A stretch of DNA of 64,000 bases from Bacteroidota bacterium. Its GTDB lineage: Bacteria > Bacteroidota > Bacteroidia > Bacteroidales > Prolixibacteraceae. The notes beneath the pieces are model-generated. The model saw only the letters and a program-made list of their open reading frames with translations, was not told the DNA's origin and made no database searches. The stretch spans positions 1 to 64,000 of the forward strand of contig JAJUGZ010000006.1 of the NCBI GenBank assembly GCA_029265715.1, in the 5' to 3' direction. Made by a program: the position numbers and the translations under genes. Every line of letters begins with the position of its first letter. The stretch's first letter is position 1. Shown piece after piece: positions 63,484 through 64,000 of this stretch.

Positions 63484-63524
63484 AAAAGTCCCCGGAATCT
63501 AACAGATACTCCGGGGACCTTTTT
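63484..63524 (+). terminator. Hairpin terminator after the alcohol dehydrogenase
   Basis: AAAAGTCCCCGGA and TCCGGGGACCTTTTT form a stable stem followed by a T run. Confidence 0.85.
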
Positions 63525-63535
63525 AATGAGATTGG

Positions 63536-63713
63536 CTATTTCTTTTCCATCCAATTCTATTTGCAGCATGCCGGCAGTGCCTCATAGTTTTTTGTGCTGA
63601 TTTTTGACAATGGCATGTAGTAACTCAACGTTGGTTATCGCCGCTTCGATTTCGTCCGACGACGTTTTGGTCGCATTAAAACTTACGCTTGTTTGGGTAT
63701 CTTCATGGCTCAT
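63536..63713 (-). pseudogene. Decayed HMA metal-binding gene fragment
   Basis: On the minus strand an ATG at 63713 opens a 42-residue frame, MSHEDTQTSVSFNATKTSSDEIEAAIT, matching the middle of the HMA gene at 17041 (MTVDFDTAKTSLDKIEAAIA). The frame is lost after that, and a second frame continues NYEALPACCK, then a stop, then NWMEKK and a stop, mirroring DALPGCCHYERMAKK of the other gene. The CxxC metal site is missing. Thus a second relic of the same small copper-binding family. The region 63714-63797 holds nothing I recognise. Confidence 0.65.
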
Positions 63714-63797
63714 GTTTATTCGATTTGTACTCCTTTCAAATATTCAATTCGCCAGCGGATAGATTGACTTTTGACACAACCTCTTGATCTATTATGA

Positions 63798-64000
63798 TTA
63801 GCGTCTTGCCGAATGCCTCTTGATTCGTTCCCTGGTTAAACTGGTGGAATGCCCATGGGGATGAAGCTGGTCCCGGTTTACCCAGGCAACAATAAGCAGG
63901 TAAACAATGCCCAGAACAATCAGGAAAAAGCCTGTAAAAATAAATTCCGTTTTATGATGAAAGGCCATAAAAATACCCACAATCAGAATACCTGCTATTA
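63798..64000 (-). CDS. Small membrane protein, cut by the window edge
   Basis: The frame stays open from the stop at 63798 to the window end, so the true start is outside; the track start at 63980 is a GTG inside the frame. The visible part has two membrane segments (AGILIVGIFMAF and EFIFTGFFLIVLGIVYLLIVAWV), then a basic His-rich tail (QLHPHGHSTSLTRERIKRHS). His residues next to a metal-gene relic may hint at a metal link but this is a guess. Confidence 0.6.
   Translation of the reverse strand, partial: IAGILIVGIFMAFHHKTEFIFTGFFLIVLGIVYLLIVAWVNRDQLHPHGHSTSLTRERIKRHSARR

Noticed and set aside
1-64000. CRISPR arrays, prophage, transposases or tRNA genes
   Set aside because: Scanned by eye; no regularly spaced 20-40 bp repeats, phage structural genes, DDE transposases or cloverleaf-like sequences apart from the tmRNA ends.

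Overview
The window looks like a chromosomal segment of an anaerobic or facultative member of the Bacteroidota, probably near Bacteroidales/Marinilabiliales. This is inferred from gene content: GH97 and GH27 glycosidases, DUF2807/DUF4056/HYC_CC_PP-type proteins, a two-component kinase with TPR repeats, pyruvate:ferredoxin oxidoreductase and a one-polypeptide E1 alpha-beta 2-oxoacid dehydrogenase. Two promoters match the Bacteroidota TTTG/TAnnTTTG pattern, and the tmRNA tag reads GETNYALAA. No rRNA, tRNA, CRISPR, prophage or transposase was seen.

Layout. 0.2-2.2 kb: a membrane histidine kinase and a class IV aminotransferase. 2.5-16.9 kb: a long co-directional redox locus. It holds three secreted PQQ-like beta-propellers, a membrane-anchored fourth, an NHL-type propeller, a tiny Tat-exported Cys protein, a Tat-exported multi-cluster ferredoxin (NapG/MauM-like), a membrane polyferredoxin (NapH/MauN-like), a fifth propeller with three membrane segments, a NuoE-NuoF fusion with extra ferredoxin domains, and a NuoG/GltD-like flavoprotein that has lost its NAD(P)-binding subdomain. 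My reading is an NADH-to-periplasm electron conduit with an unknown terminal reaction; this is the most promising undescribed system here. 17.0-25.6 kb: a copper/silver-type RND efflux operon (minus strand) with a regulator that joins a heavy-metal-associated domain to an AraC DNA-binding domain, and a frameshifted metal-binding protein at its end.

25.7-31.8 kb: ssrA (tmRNA), a lipoprotein, a PAP2 phosphatase, mazG, a TPR histidine kinase and rnpB (RNase P RNA). 32.0-41.8 kb: a B3/B4-domain protein, an acyltransferase, an omega-amidase-like nitrilase, a GH27/GH97 alpha-galactosidase pair, a secreted gluzincin/propeller protein and a metallophosphoesterase. 41.8-42.6 kb is an AT-rich stretch without clear genes, ending in a palindromic operator and promoter in front of an XRE regulator. 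43-51 kb: pyrK-pyrD, a serine hydrolase, branched-chain 2-oxoacid dehydrogenase E2 and E1, flavodoxin, methylglyoxal synthase. 51.7-64 kb: nifJ, a DUF4143-type ATPase, a U32 peptidase, several membrane or secreted proteins, an iron-containing alcohol dehydrogenase, a second decayed metal-binding gene and a membrane protein cut by the window edge.

A family of about 60-bp imperfect palindromes (arms GAAATAGCCAT / ATGGCTATTTC) occurs five times in intergenic DNA. Two copies supply false upstream start codons in the ORF track. Coordinates and motifs were read by eye from the sequence and supplied translations; family names rest on recalled family motifs, not on searches.
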